DNA from: JALYYC01 sp963795805
GTDB lineage: Bacteria > Chloroflexota > Dormibacteria > CF-121
Reading direction: 5' to 3'
Assembly: GCA_963795805.1 (NCBI GenBank)
Contig: CAWCIV010000004.1
Span: forward strand, 1,302,001-1,366,000
Length of the DNA: 64,000 bases
The first letter of the stretch is position 1, and each line of letters begins with the position of its first letter. The translations under genes and the position numbers were made by a program. Shown one piece after another: positions 45,002-53,017 of this stretch. The notes under the pieces are model-generated. The model was not told where the DNA came from. It searched no databases and saw only the letters and a program-made list of their open reading frames with translations.

Positions 45002-46795
45002 ATGGCTATTGCGCAAAAGCCGGTCGACACGAAGGCCAAGCAACTCGTCGAGATGTCCTGGGACCCGATCACCCGGATCGTGGGCAGCCTGGGCATCTAC
45101 ACCAAGATCGACTTCCAGGCCAAGAAGGTGGAGGAGTGTTACAGCACCTCCTCGATCTTCCGCGGCTACAGCATTTTCATGAAGGGGAAGGACCCGCGCG
45201 ACGCCCACTTCATCACCAGCCGCATCTGCGGCATCTGCGGCGATAACCACGCGACCTGCTCCGTCTACGCCCAGAACATGGCCTACGGCGTCAAACCACC
45301 GCCGATCGCGGAGTGGATCATCAACCTCGGCGAAGCGGCCGAGTACATGTTCGACCACAACATCTTCCAGGACAACCTGGTCGGCGTCGACTTCTGCGAG
45401 AAGATGGTCAAGGAGACCAACCCGTCCGTCTGGGACAAGGCGCAGAAGACCAATGCACCGCACGCGGCCGAGCACGGCTACCGCACCATCGGCGACATCA
45501 TGAAGGCGCTCAATCCGTTCGAGGGCGACTTCTACCGCGAGACGCTCCATGTCAGCCGCTACACGCGTGAGATGTTCTGCCTGATGGAAGGCCGCCATGT
45601 CCATCCGTCGACGCTCTACCCTGGTGGCGTCGGGACGGTCCCGACGGTGCAGCTCTTCACCGATTACATCGTGCGCCTGATGCGCTACGTCGAGTTCATG
45701 AAGAAGTGCGTGCCGCTGCACGACGACCTCTTCAACTTCATGTACGAGGCGCTGCCCGGGTACGAGCACGTCGGCGAACGGCGCATCCTGCTCGGCTGCT
45801 GGGGCTCCTTCCAGGATCCCGACGTCTGCGACTACGACTACAAGACGATGGACAAATGGGGCAAGGCGATGTTCGTCACCCCCGGCGTGGTCGTCGACGG
45901 CAAGCTGGTGACGACCAACCTGGTCGACATCAACGTCCAGATGCGGATCCTGCTCGGCAGTTCCTACTACGAGGATTGGGACAATTCCGAGACGTTCGTG
46001 GATAAGGACCCGCTCGGCAACAAGATCGACAAGAAGCATCCGTGGAACCAGACGACCATCCCAAAGCCGCAGAAGCGGAATATGAGCCCGGGCGGCAACT
46101 ACACCTGGGTCATGTCGCCGCGCTGGCTCGACAAGCGCACCGGCGAGCACCTCGCGCTCGACACCGGCGGCGGCGCGATCGCTCGGCTCTGGGCGACGGC
46201 GCTGGCGGGCCTGGTCGACATCGGCTACGTCAAGGCGACCGGGAACAGCGTCAAGATCTACCTCCCCAAGACCGCGACAAAGGGTGAGGTGGAGTTCGAG
46301 TGGAAGGTGCCGAAATGGTCGAACGCGATTGAACGGGATCGCGCGCGCACTTACTTCCAGGCCTACGCCGCCGCCGCTGCCCTCTACTTCGCCGAGAAGG
46401 CGCTGGCGGAGCTCCATGCCGGCCGCACCCGGACCTTTACCGAGTTCAAGGTGCCCGATGAGGCGATCGGGGCCGGCTTCCACGAAGCCGTTCGCGGCGT
46501 CCTCTCGCACCACGTGGTCATCCGCGGCGGCAAGATCGCCAACTACCATCCGTACCCGCCGACCCCCTGGAATGCCAACCCGCGGGACATCTACGGGACG
46601 CCCGGTCCCTACGAAGATGCGGTCCAGGGCACGCCGATCTTCGAGGAGAACGGCCCGGACAAATTCAAGGGCATCGACATCATGCGCGCGGTGCGAAGCT
46701 TCGATCCCTGCCTGCCCTGCGGCGTGCACATGTACGTCGGGGATGGCAAGGTTGTCGAGCAACGCCACTCGCCGATGTTCGGCGCCGAGTCGTAA
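45002..46795 (+). CDS. hhyL: [NiFe]-hydrogenase large subunit, group 1h
   Basis: 597 residues. The nickel-iron site is bound by RICGICGDNHATC (L1; Cys76 and Cys79) and FDPCLPCGVH (L2; Cys570 and Cys573). A 21-residue tail follows His576 and would be cut by the maturation protease encoded at 50017. GGAGG-rich bases (GGGAGGAG) precede ATG 45002. With the small subunit it oxidises atmospheric-level H2 in aerobic bacteria, feeding electrons to the respiratory chain during starvation. Sequence fits group 1h (formerly 5) enzymes of soil Actinobacteria, Acidobacteria and Chloroflexota. Confidence 0.97.
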   Translation: MAIAQKPVDTKAKQLVEMSWDPITRIVGSLGIYTKIDFQAKKVEECYSTSSIFRGYSIFMKGKDPRDAHFITSRICGICGDNHATCSVYAQNMAYGVKPPPIAEWIINLGEAAEYMFDHNIFQDNLVGVDFCEKMVKETNPSVWDKAQKTNAPHAAEHGYRTIGDIMKALNPFEGDFYRETLHVSRYTREMFCLMEGRHVHPSTLYPGGVGTVPTVQLFTDYIVRLMRYVEFMKKCVPLHDDLFNFMYEALPGYEHVGERRILLGCWGSFQDPDVCDYDYKTMDKWGKAMFVTPGVVVDGKLVTTNLVDINVQMRILLGSSYYEDWDNSETFVDKDPLGNKIDKKHPWNQTTIPKPQKRNMSPGGNYTWVMSPRWLDKRTGEHLALDTGGGAIARLWATALAGLVDIGYVKATGNSVKIYLPKTATKGEVEFEWKVPKWSNAIERDRARTYFQAYAAAAALYFAEKALAELHAGRTRTFTEFKVPDEAIGAGFHEAVRGVLSHHVVIRGGKIANYHPYPPTPWNANPRDIYGTPGPYEDAVQGTPIFEENGPDKFKGIDIMRAVRSFDPCLPCGVHMYVGDGKVVEQRHSPMFGAES

Positions 46796-46804
46796 TGGGC
46801 GACC

Positions 46805-47683
46805 GTGCCAGGTGACCGCCTCGAGCGTTTAGTCCAGGAAATCGATGGCCTCCCTGCGGGGAGGGCACGCGACAGCGCCGTGGAGATCGTCCAGGAGTTG
46901 ATGGATCTCCACGGCGCCGGCCTCGAGAAAATCCTTGACGTCATTCACGACGCCCCGGAAGGGGGGCAGGCGCTGATCGATCGGCTCGCGGAGGATCCGA
47001 TCGTGTCCAACCTGCTTCTGTTGCACGATCTCCACCCGGTGCCACTCGACGAACGCGTCAATCAGGCGCTCGCCAGCGTGCGCCCTTACCTCGGCACGCA
47101 CGGCGGCAACGTGGAACTGCTGGGGCTCACTGACGGCGTCGCCCACCTGCGGCTGCAGGGCAGCTGCCACGGTTGCGCCTCCTCGGCCGTGACGCTCAAG
47201 CTCGCCATCGAGCAAGCCCTCAACGATCTGGCCCCCGATCTCGCCGGGATCGACGTCGAAGGCGTGGTCGAGGAGAAGCCCCGGGTGATGCCGGCCGGCT
47301 TTATCCCGCTGCAGGCCATTGGACCGAAGCCCAATGGCGCCCGGATCGTCACGGCGGCCCCCGCCTGGCAGCCGCTCGCCGGTCTGGAAGGGATGGAGGA
47401 CGGCGAGTTGCGTAGCGTCAGCGTGTCCGACACCGAGACCATCGTTTGCCGTCTGGGCGAAAGTCTGTTCGCCTATGACGGCCGTTGCCCGGGCTGTACC
47501 CTGCCGTTACGCGATGGTGTGATCGACGGCACCAGCCTGCGCTGCCGTCAATGCGGGGCCCGCTTCGACCTGGTCCACGCCGGCCGCGGCCTCGAGGATC
47601 AGACCCTGCACCTGCAACCCTTCCCGATCCTGCACGACGTCGGGGGCAAAGCGAGAATCGCCGTCCCGGCGCTGGCGCGATGA
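46805..47683 (+). CDS. NifU-like domain fused to a four-Cys Rieske-like domain
   Basis: 292 residues from GTG 46805. Residues 80-160 form a NifU C-terminal-type iron-sulfur scaffold domain, with GTHGGNVELLG and the cluster motif GSCHGCASSAVTL (Cys121, Cys124). Residues 180-290 look like a Rieske fold, VSVSDTETIVCRLGESLFAYDGRCPGC...LRCRQCGARFDL, but the four ligands are Cys228, Cys231, Cys247 and Cys250: the two Rieske His are replaced by Cys, giving a rubredoxin- or zinc-ribbon-like site. NifU/Rieske proteins are known in group 1h operons, where electron transfer or cluster assembly is suspected. ATGA overlap with the next gene. Confidence 0.85.
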   Translation: MPGDRLERLVQEIDGLPAGRARDSAVEIVQELMDLHGAGLEKILDVIHDAPEGGQALIDRLAEDPIVSNLLLLHDLHPVPLDERVNQALASVRPYLGTHGGNVELLGLTDGVAHLRLQGSCHGCASSAVTLKLAIEQALNDLAPDLAGIDVEGVVEEKPRVMPAGFIPLQAIGPKPNGARIVTAAPAWQPLAGLEGMEDGELRSVSVSDTETIVCRLGESLFAYDGRCPGCTLPLRDGVIDGTSLRCRQCGARFDLVHAGRGLEDQTLHLQPFPILHDVGGKARIAVPALAR

Positions 47684-48279
47684 GCCTCGCCGGACTCAAG
47701 CGCCTCACCCGGGAACGGGACCTTGACGAGCACTGCGAGCTGTGTCAGGCAACGATCCCGGAAACGCACCGCCACCTCTTCGAGCCGAGCCGGCGCGATC
47801 TCCTCTGCGCCTGCGATTCGTGCGGCCTGCTCTTCTCCGCCAAAGCCGACACGAAATTTCGCCTGGTGCCGCGTGACATCCTCGCCCTGGAGAACTTCCG
47901 GATGAGCGATGAGCAATGGAACGACCTGATGGTGCCGGTGAATATGGCGTTTTTCCACTACAGCACCCCGTTGAACAAGATCGTCGCCTACTATCCGAGC
48001 CCGGCCGGCCCGACCGAGTCGCTGCTGCCGCTCGATTCCTGGGACCAACTCGTCAAGGACAACCCGGTGCTTGCGACACTGGAGCCCGATGTGCAGGCGC
48101 TCCTCGTGAACCGGACCGGGCCCGCGCATCGCTACTACGTCGCGCCGATCGACGAGTGTTACAAGCTGGTGGGCCTGATCCGCAGCCAGTGGCGCGGTCT
48201 GTCGGGCGGGACCGAGGTCTGGCGTGCCATCACCGCCTTCTTCGACAGCCTGAGCGCGCGGAGCTCGGTGCATGCCTGA
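47680..48279 (+). CDS. DUF5947-family hydrogenase-associated protein
   Basis: 199 residues. The N-terminus has CELCQATIPETHRHLFEP and CACDSCGLLF, two Cys pairs consistent with a structural metal site. The remainder, with MAFFHYSTPLNKIVAYYPSPAGPTES and CYKLVGLIRSQWRGLSGG, matches the DUF5947 family I know from actinobacterial hydrogenase clusters. Biochemical role unknown. It overlaps the NifU/Rieske gene and the next gene, so expression is tightly coupled. Confidence 0.75.
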   Translation: MSLAGLKRLTRERDLDEHCELCQATIPETHRHLFEPSRRDLLCACDSCGLLFSAKADTKFRLVPRDILALENFRMSDEQWNDLMVPVNMAFFHYSTPLNKIVAYYPSPAGPTESLLPLDSWDQLVKDNPVLATLEPDVQALLVNRTGPAHRYYVAPIDECYKLVGLIRSQWRGLSGGTEVWRAITAFFDSLSARSSVHA

Positions 48280-48919
48280 TCTGACCATTAGCGTCGAGCG
48301 CGCCAGCGCGGTTCCCTACGCCGCGGTGCCCACGCTCGGCTTCACGCTCGCGATCACTGAATCGGACGGCACCGCGATCGAGGCCGTCTCGCTCCAGTGC
48401 CAGCTGCGCATCGAGGCGACCCGCCGTCGCTACAGCAGTCCCGAAAAGGATCGTCTCGAGGATTTGTTCGGGTCGCAGGACCGATGGTCGCAGACGCTTC
48501 GGACTTTCCTGTGGACCCATGCCAGCGTGCCGGTCCCCCGGTTCGAAGGCAAAACGACGGTCGAGCTGCCGGTCGCCTGCACCTTTGATTTCGAGGTGGT
48601 CGCCACCAAGTACATCTACGCGCTCGAGGATGGTGAGCTACCGCTGATCCTCCTCTTTTCGGGGACGGTTTTCTTCCGCGATGAGGAGGGCGCGCTGCAG
48701 ATCACGCAGATTCCCTGGGAGAAGGAGGCCACCTTCCGGCTCCCCGTCGCCGTCTGGAAGGACCTGATGCGCTTTTACTACCCTAACGCCGCCTGGCTTT
48801 ACCTGCACCAGGACGTCTTCGATCGCTTGCTCGAGTACAAGACGCGCAACGGGATTCCAACCTGGGACGCGGCCCTCGAGCGCTTGCTGGCGGCTGCCAG
48901 CGTCGAGGCGCGCCGGTGA
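48272..48919 (+). CDS. DUF6084-family hydrogenase-associated protein
   Basis: 215 residues, beta-rich, no Cys cluster. Segments such as RRRYSSPEKDRLEDLFGSQDRWSQTLRTFLW and YPNAAWLYLHQDVFDRL match the DUF6084 family, which occurs beside DUF5947 in these operons. ATG 48272 lies inside the previous gene. Function unknown; conservation in the cluster implies a role in assembly or in anchoring the hydrogenase. Confidence 0.72.
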   Translation: MPDLTISVERASAVPYAAVPTLGFTLAITESDGTAIEAVSLQCQLRIEATRRRYSSPEKDRLEDLFGSQDRWSQTLRTFLWTHASVPVPRFEGKTTVELPVACTFDFEVVATKYIYALEDGELPLILLFSGTVFFRDEEGALQITQIPWEKEATFRLPVAVWKDLMRFYYPNAAWLYLHQDVFDRLLEYKTRNGIPTWDAALERLLAAASVEARR

Positions 48920-49737
48920 CGCCGGCGAAGGTCGATGCCATCGCGAAGGCGGTGATCTACGAGGGCTACCTCCTCTACCCGTACCGGACCTCGAACATCA
49001 AGAACCAGCAGCGCTTCACCTTCGGCGGGGTCTACCCGCCCGCCTTCGATGTGTCCACGATGCAGACCCAGTGCCTCTTGACCGGAGGGTCGTCGGCCGA
49101 GGTCGGAATCACGGTCCGGTTCCTTCATCTGCTCGAGAACGGTGACGTCGTGGAGCGCAGTGTCGAGGCGCCATGCACGATCACGTTCCCCGGCCTGGAC
49201 GGCCGGGTGGATGTGTTCCGCGACGAGCTCCGGCCCGGGCTCGCCCGGCTGACGGTGCGGATCGCGAACACGTCGACGGTCGTCCCGGCCGATCGCGACC
49301 AGGCCCTCCGCCACACCTTCCTGTCCACCCACACCGTCCTGACGGTCCAGCGTGGCGCCTTTCCGTCGATGGCGGACCCGCCGGACGACCTGCAGGAGGC
49401 GGCCGCCGCCTGTCAGAACGTCGGCACCTGGCCGGTGCTGGTCGGGGAGCCGGGTGATCACGACACGCTGCTCTCCTCCCCGATCATCCTCGAGGACTAC
49501 CCGCGCGTGGCCGAGGAAAGCCCGGGCGACCTCTTCGACGCCACCGAGGTCGATGAGTTGCTCTCACTCAGCATCCTGAGCCTGACCGACGAGGAGAAGG
49601 CGCAGATGCGCGCGGTCGACGCGCGGGCGCGCGAACTCCTCGCCCGCACGGAGGCGCTGACCGCCGACGACCTGCTCAAGCTGCACGGCTCGATGCGAGG
49701 CATGCGTACCCTACGTGAGGAGGCACATGATCACTGA
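48916..49737 (+). CDS. Hydrogenase-cluster protein of unknown function
   Basis: 273 residues from GTG 48916, overlapping the DUF6084 stop. An N-terminal segment, AVIYEGYLLYPYRTSNIKNQQRFTFGGVYPPAF, looks conserved; a central beta-rich region and an acidic C-terminal helix region (DATEVDELLSLSILSLTDEEKAQM) follow. There are no Cys pairs or membrane helices. Proteins of this layout are found next to DUF6084 in group 1h clusters in my recollection, but I can name no family. Inferred accessory or assembly role. Confidence 0.65.
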   Translation: MTPAKVDAIAKAVIYEGYLLYPYRTSNIKNQQRFTFGGVYPPAFDVSTMQTQCLLTGGSSAEVGITVRFLHLLENGDVVERSVEAPCTITFPGLDGRVDVFRDELRPGLARLTVRIANTSTVVPADRDQALRHTFLSTHTVLTVQRGAFPSMADPPDDLQEAAAACQNVGTWPVLVGEPGDHDTLLSSPIILEDYPRVAEESPGDLFDATEVDELLSLSILSLTDEEKAQMRAVDARARELLARTEALTADDLLKLHGSMRGMRTLREEAHDH

Positions 49738-50017
49738 CGATCCCTGGGCCGCCATGAACCGGCTCGACCAGGTCGAGTCGCTGGGGTCGACCTTCCGGCC
49801 CGGCGACCGCGTGCGCCTCCGACCCGGCGGCCGCGCTGACATCTTCGACATGGAACTGGACGGCAAACTGGCGGTGATCGAGGCGATCGAGAGCAGTTTT
49901 GACGACGAGATTTATGTTGCGGTGGTCGTCGACGACGACCCCGGGAAGGACCTGGGCCTCGACCGGATGGTCGGGCACCGCTTCTTCTTCAGGCTCAGCG
50001 AGGTCGAAGCGGTCTGA
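49727..50017 (+). CDS. Small hydrogenase-cluster protein
   Basis: 96 residues. ATG 49727 has a GAGGAGG site just ahead, inside the end of the preceding gene. The sequence is mostly beta: LGSTFRPGDRVRLRPGG, IFDMELDGKLAVIEAIESSFDDEIYVAVVVDDDPG, GHRFFFRLSEVE. This resembles an SH3-like barrel, as in small assembly chaperones. No family name is recalled. Coupled to the maturation protease by overlap. Confidence 0.65.
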   Translation: MITDDPWAAMNRLDQVESLGSTFRPGDRVRLRPGGRADIFDMELDGKLAVIEAIESSFDDEIYVAVVVDDDPGKDLGLDRMVGHRFFFRLSEVEAV

Positions 50018-50484
50018 TGGCGAAGATCCTGGTGGCCGGCATCGGCAACGTCTTCCTCAGCGATGACGCCTTCGGCGTCGAGGTGGTGGCCAGGCTGCTG
50101 GAGCGGCCGCATCCGAACCACGTCACCGTGGGCGACTTCGGGATCCGGGGTTTCGACCTCGCCTATGCCCTGATGGAGGACTACGACCTGGCGATCCTGA
50201 TCGATGCGCTGCCCCACGGCGAGCCCCCCGGGACGCTCTACGTTCTCGAACCCGACCCGATGGTCGGCGCGGCGATGGAGGGGCATGCCATGAACCCAAT
50301 GGCGGTCTTTGCGTTGGTCCGGGCGATGGGGGGGAGGATGCCGAGGGTCAAAATCGTTGGCTGCGAGCCGGAATCGGTGGACGAAGGCATGGGACTGAGT
50401 GAGCCGGTGGCCTCGGCTCTGCACGGCGCGATCGAAATGGTGGAGAATCTGGTTAAACAGGAGGAACTAGCATGGGTTGGGTAG
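50017..50484 (+). CDS. [NiFe]-hydrogenase maturation protease (HyaD/HupD-like)
   Basis: 155 residues. Family landmarks: GIGNVFLSDDAFGVEVV (nickel-sensing Asp/Glu), GDFGIRGFDLAYAL, and DALPHGEPPGTLYVLEPD with the metal-binding His and Asp. The protease recognises nickel in the large subunit and removes its C-terminal tail after the L2 His, completing assembly. Presence of the 21-residue tail on HhyL agrees with this. ATG 50017 overlaps the previous gene's stop. Confidence 0.93.
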   Translation: MAKILVAGIGNVFLSDDAFGVEVVARLLERPHPNHVTVGDFGIRGFDLAYALMEDYDLAILIDALPHGEPPGTLYVLEPDPMVGAAMEGHAMNPMAVFALVRAMGGRMPRVKIVGCEPESVDEGMGLSEPVASALHGAIEMVENLVKQEELAWVG

Positions 50485-50573
50485 TCGGCCTCATCGTCGG
50501 TGCGATCATCGCCGCGGTCGGGATCGTCAACTTCCCTGACATCAAGCGATACTTCCGCATTCGGAATATGTAG
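50472..50573 (+). CDS. 33-residue membrane microprotein (DUF6893-like)
   Basis: A very short gene with its own site, CAGGAGG, 10 bases before ATG 50472, within the maturation protease end. The product has one membrane helix (VVGLIVGAIIAAVGIV) followed by NFPDIKRYFRIRNM, the basic tail of a small family I recall as DUF6893 in actinobacterial hydrogenase clusters. It might anchor or stabilise the otherwise soluble hydrogenase at the membrane. Confidence 0.75.
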   Translation: MGWVVGLIVGAIIAAVGIVNFPDIKRYFRIRNM

Positions 50574-50580
50574 GGGCTCA

Positions 50581-50853
50581 ATGCACGAGCTCTCGATGTG
50601 TGAAGGCATCCTCGATGTTGTTCTGGAGGCGGCTAAGGAGCGGCCGGTCCGGCGCGTCCAGGTGGCGATCGGTGAGGACTGGGCGGTGAGCCCGGAGAGC
50701 TTCGACCAGTCCTTCCAGGTGGCGGCGCAGGATACGCCGGCGCAGGGGGCCGTCGTCGAGCAACAGCAGGTCAGTGGCGAGATGCTGACGATCAACGAGA
50801 TCGAGTTGGAGGGGGGCGTCGTCCTGCGAAACCCCAGCCTGCCATCTGTCTAG
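50581..50853 (+). CDS. hypA: HypA-like nickel chaperone lacking the zinc domain
   Basis: 90 residues from ATG 50581. The N-terminal MHELSMCEGI contains the nickel-binding His2 and Glu3. The helix-strand pattern VRRVQVAIGEDWAVSPESFDQSFQVAAQDTPAQGAVVEQQQV and the end SGEMLTINEIEL match HypA, but the usual 45-residue zinc domain with two CxxC motifs between these last two elements is missing; the flanks join directly near residue 64. HypA delivers Ni(II) to the large subunit with HypB. Whether this short form works alone is unclear. The stop overlaps hypC. Confidence 0.85.
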   Translation: MHELSMCEGILDVVLEAAKERPVRRVQVAIGEDWAVSPESFDQSFQVAAQDTPAQGAVVEQQQVSGEMLTINEIELEGGVVLRNPSLPSV

Positions 50854-51152
50854 CGGTCCCGGGCCGCGTCCTCGAAATCCTGGATCCGGTGAACCAGGTT
50901 GCGAGTGTCGAGGTGGCAGGCGTGCCGCGGAAGATCAGCCTGGCCATGCTCGAAGGCGAGGACCAGGTGGGCGTTGGAGACTGGGTGCTGATCTACACGG
51001 GGTTTGCGATGAGCAAGATCGACGAGGCCGACGCCCGCCAGACGCAACAGATGCTGGATGGCCAGGAGGAGGCCTTTGCCGAGTACGCCACACTCACGGC
51101 GCAGATCCATGCTGAGGCGGCTCGGCAGACGGGTGCTCCCGACTCGCGCTGA
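50844..51152 (+). CDS. hypC: HypC/HupF-type hydrogenase maturation chaperone (ATC first codon)
   Basis: 102 residues counted from the codon before the conserved Cys: the frame reads ATC-TGT, giving the family start [M]CLAVPGRVLEI with catalytic Cys2. No ATG exists, and the next start (GTG 50889) would delete the essential Cys. Later VAGVPRKISLAML and VGVGDWVLIYTGFAM are typical. HypC carries the Fe(CN)2CO group with HypD to the apo-large subunit. Either a rare ATC start, coupled to hypA by overlap, or an ATG misread. The C-terminal 25 residues extend past usual HypC. Confidence 0.85.
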   Translation: MCLAVPGRVLEILDPVNQVASVEVAGVPRKISLAMLEGEDQVGVGDWVLIYTGFAMSKIDEADARQTQQMLDGQEEAFAEYATLTAQIHAEAARQTGAPDSR

Positions 51153-52413
51153 ACGCGCAGCCGCATCCAGCCGAGCAAAAGTAGTACGTCTGACCGTCGC
51201 GCTCGATCCGAGTTGTGGCGGTCACAGGATTGACGGACATTCCGCACACAGGATCGTTGGCCAACGGCTCCTGCTTGTCCGGGTCGACCTCCATCATGCG
51301 AAGCATTTCTGGCCCGCCCGTCGTCAAGAAGCGCCACGCCAGGATCGCCATCACGGCGAGAAAAAAGATGTTCAGAAACGTGGTGTAGTTCCAGCTGGGC
51401 GCGGACTCGAAGACGGTGATGTTGCGGTTGGTGGGCACGATTCCGACGGCCTGGAAGGCAAGCGCGATCACGAAGCCGGCGCCGGCCATCGCGATGTATG
51501 ACGTCACCAGCAGGTAGATACTCATTGGCCGGCCGTAGTACTTGCGATAGATGTCCAGGATCGGAATGATGATCAGGTCGGCGAAGATGAACGCGATCAC
51601 ACCCCCGAAGCTGATCCCGCCATTCCACAGGACTGCCGCCAGGGGTACGTTGCCCACCGAGCACACAAAGCTGACCATGGAGATGATGGGTCCGATCAGC
51701 GGTCCCCACACGAACGCCAAGGTTGGTTGGCTCGTCAGGAAGAACGCCCGCCAGAAACTTGCCGGCACCCAGGCGGCGATCGCTCCAGCAATCAGAAGGC
51801 CCAGGCCGATGTCCGTCCAGACGCTCACGACGTCCATCCAGAAGTTATGGCTGATGGCGGTCAAGGCGCGACGCGAGAACAGACGGCGGATAAAGGGCCC
51901 GTCGGTGATCGACATGTCCATGCCGGCATGGCCCTCCATGCGCCCGGCACGGCCACGCTCGGCTTCCTGGCGCGCCCCGTCCACCATCCGCTTCTTCAGC
52001 GTGAGTCGGAAGATGAAGGCCAGGATGACGATCATGAGCAGCCCACCGCCGAACTCCGCCGCGAGGAACTGCCAGCCCAGCAGGATCAGGAGGATCAGGC
52101 CGAGCTCAAAGACGAGGTTGGTCGACGCGAATTCGAAGGTGATCGCGTTCCGAAACGTGGCGCCCTTGAGCAACAGGCTTCGGCCAATCGCGACCGCCGC
52201 GTAGGAGCAGGATGACGACGCGGCGCCCAGCCCGGTGGCGAGGACCAGACCCCGCGGCGAGTCCGTGCCCAGCGCACCGGCGACCGCCTTTCGCGAGATA
52301 ACCGTCTGAATCACCGCGGAGAGGAGGAAGCCCAGGGCGAGTGGCCAGAGAATCTCCCACAGCATCGAGAAGGCTACGAACAGGGTATGGCCAATCGCAC
52401 CGATGATCACCAT
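51094..52413 (-). CDS. Permease (YraQ/ArsP-like) with C-terminal YHS domain
   Basis: 439 residues. About eight membrane helices, with the permease motif TGLGAASSSCSYAAVAIGRSLLLKG in the first half and VPLAAVLWNGGISFGGVIAFIFADLIIIP in the second; these match the DUF318/YraQ permease family, used for organoarsenical or metal efflux. The C-terminus has a YHS metal-binding domain, DPVCGMSVNPVTA...YYFCSAGC, as in copper-handling proteins. It lies immediately after a CsoR-type repressor on the same strand, so metal (probably copper) efflux is likely. It overlaps the convergent hypC end by 59 bases. Confidence 0.85.
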   Translation of the reverse strand: MVIIGAIGHTLFVAFSMLWEILWPLALGFLLSAVIQTVISRKAVAGALGTDSPRGLVLATGLGAASSSCSYAAVAIGRSLLLKGATFRNAITFEFASTNLVFELGLILLILLGWQFLAAEFGGGLLMIVILAFIFRLTLKKRMVDGARQEAERGRAGRMEGHAGMDMSITDGPFIRRLFSRRALTAISHNFWMDVVSVWTDIGLGLLIAGAIAAWVPASFWRAFFLTSQPTLAFVWGPLIGPIISMVSFVCSVGNVPLAAVLWNGGISFGGVIAFIFADLIIIPILDIYRKYYGRPMSIYLLVTSYIAMAGAGFVIALAFQAVGIVPTNRNITVFESAPSWNYTTFLNIFFLAVMAILAWRFLTTGGPEMLRMMEVDPDKQEPLANDPVCGMSVNPVTATTRIERDGQTYYFCSAGCGCAFSASREHPSAEPPQHGSAP

Positions 52414-52416
52414 CCG

Positions 52417-52692
52417 TTATCCCCTGACAAACCGCTCGATGGTTGCGGTCACTTCCCGAATCTTTTCCCGACCGTTGCCGCTCCGGACCGCGTCGGCGAC
52501 GCAGGAGTCCAGGTGGTCCTCGAGGAGCGCCAACGCCACCCCCTCCAGCGCCGCCTTCACGGCGTTGACCTGGGTCAATACATCGATGCAATAGCGGTCG
52601 TCGTCTACCATCCGTTGCAGGCCACGCACCTGCCCCTCAATCCGTTTCAGGCGTGCGCCGATCTTCTGCTTGTCCTTGGCGTATCCAACCAT
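52417..52692 (-). CDS. csoR: CsoR/FrmR-family metal-sensing repressor
   Basis: 91 residues, all-helical. Metal ligand pattern C-H-C is visible as RYCIDVLTQV, then EDHLDSCV, matching the copper-sensing CsoR (Cys36/His61/Cys65 type). ARLKRIEGQVRGLQRMV is the DNA-binding helix pair. It probably represses itself and the adjacent permease by binding the GC-rich palindrome at 52702-52718 and is released by Cu(I). Confidence 0.92.
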   Translation of the reverse strand: MVGYAKDKQKIGARLKRIEGQVRGLQRMVDDDRYCIDVLTQVNAVKAALEGVALALLEDHLDSCVADAVRSGNGREKIREVTATIERFVRG

Positions 52693-52701
52693 GTGGCCAT
52701 A

Positions 52702-52718
52702 ATACCCCCCGGGGGTAT
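52702..52718. promoter_or_regulatory. CsoR-type operator
   Basis: ATACCCCCCGGGGGTAT is a 17-base palindrome (ATACCCCC-C-GGGGGTAT) ten bases upstream of the repressor start. Known CsoR operators have the form TACCC...GGGTA, so this is a very good match and supports copper control of both downstream genes. Confidence 0.85.
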
Positions 52719-53017
52719 CTGACTGTGCGTCCTTAGACCCGGCCTCGGCCGACGCTGGCCAGATCCAAACGAAGGCAGCATCAATCGACCAGCATCGACT
52801 GGATTGCCCCTCCTCATTTCTTTCGAAAAGAGCGGGTGCTCATTATCTACCTGGGAACCGATAGCGAGTACTCAGCCTCCTCAGCGGGGTTCTCGGCCCG
52901 CCATTTGCCGGCTGCACGGGGTCGCGGTCATGACCAGCGCCGTGATCCTGTATCACCGCTTCTAAACGGCGCGCAAGGCCTCGTGGGGTTAAGTGATAGT
53001 TATCCGACCCTAAAACG
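52719..53017. other. Long gap without a gene
   Basis: About 300 bases between the CsoR operator and the promoter of the secreted-protein pair. Only shadow-type short frames without ribosome sites are present. I see no clear tRNA, hairpin or repeat beyond a few GC-rich stretches. It is the regulatory space between two divergent units. Confidence 0.5.

Noticed and set aside
52701..52720. Palindrome at 52702-52718 as a terminator
   Set aside because: No T-run, stem with a one-base centre cannot fold as a hairpin loop, and its position ahead of csoR matches an operator.
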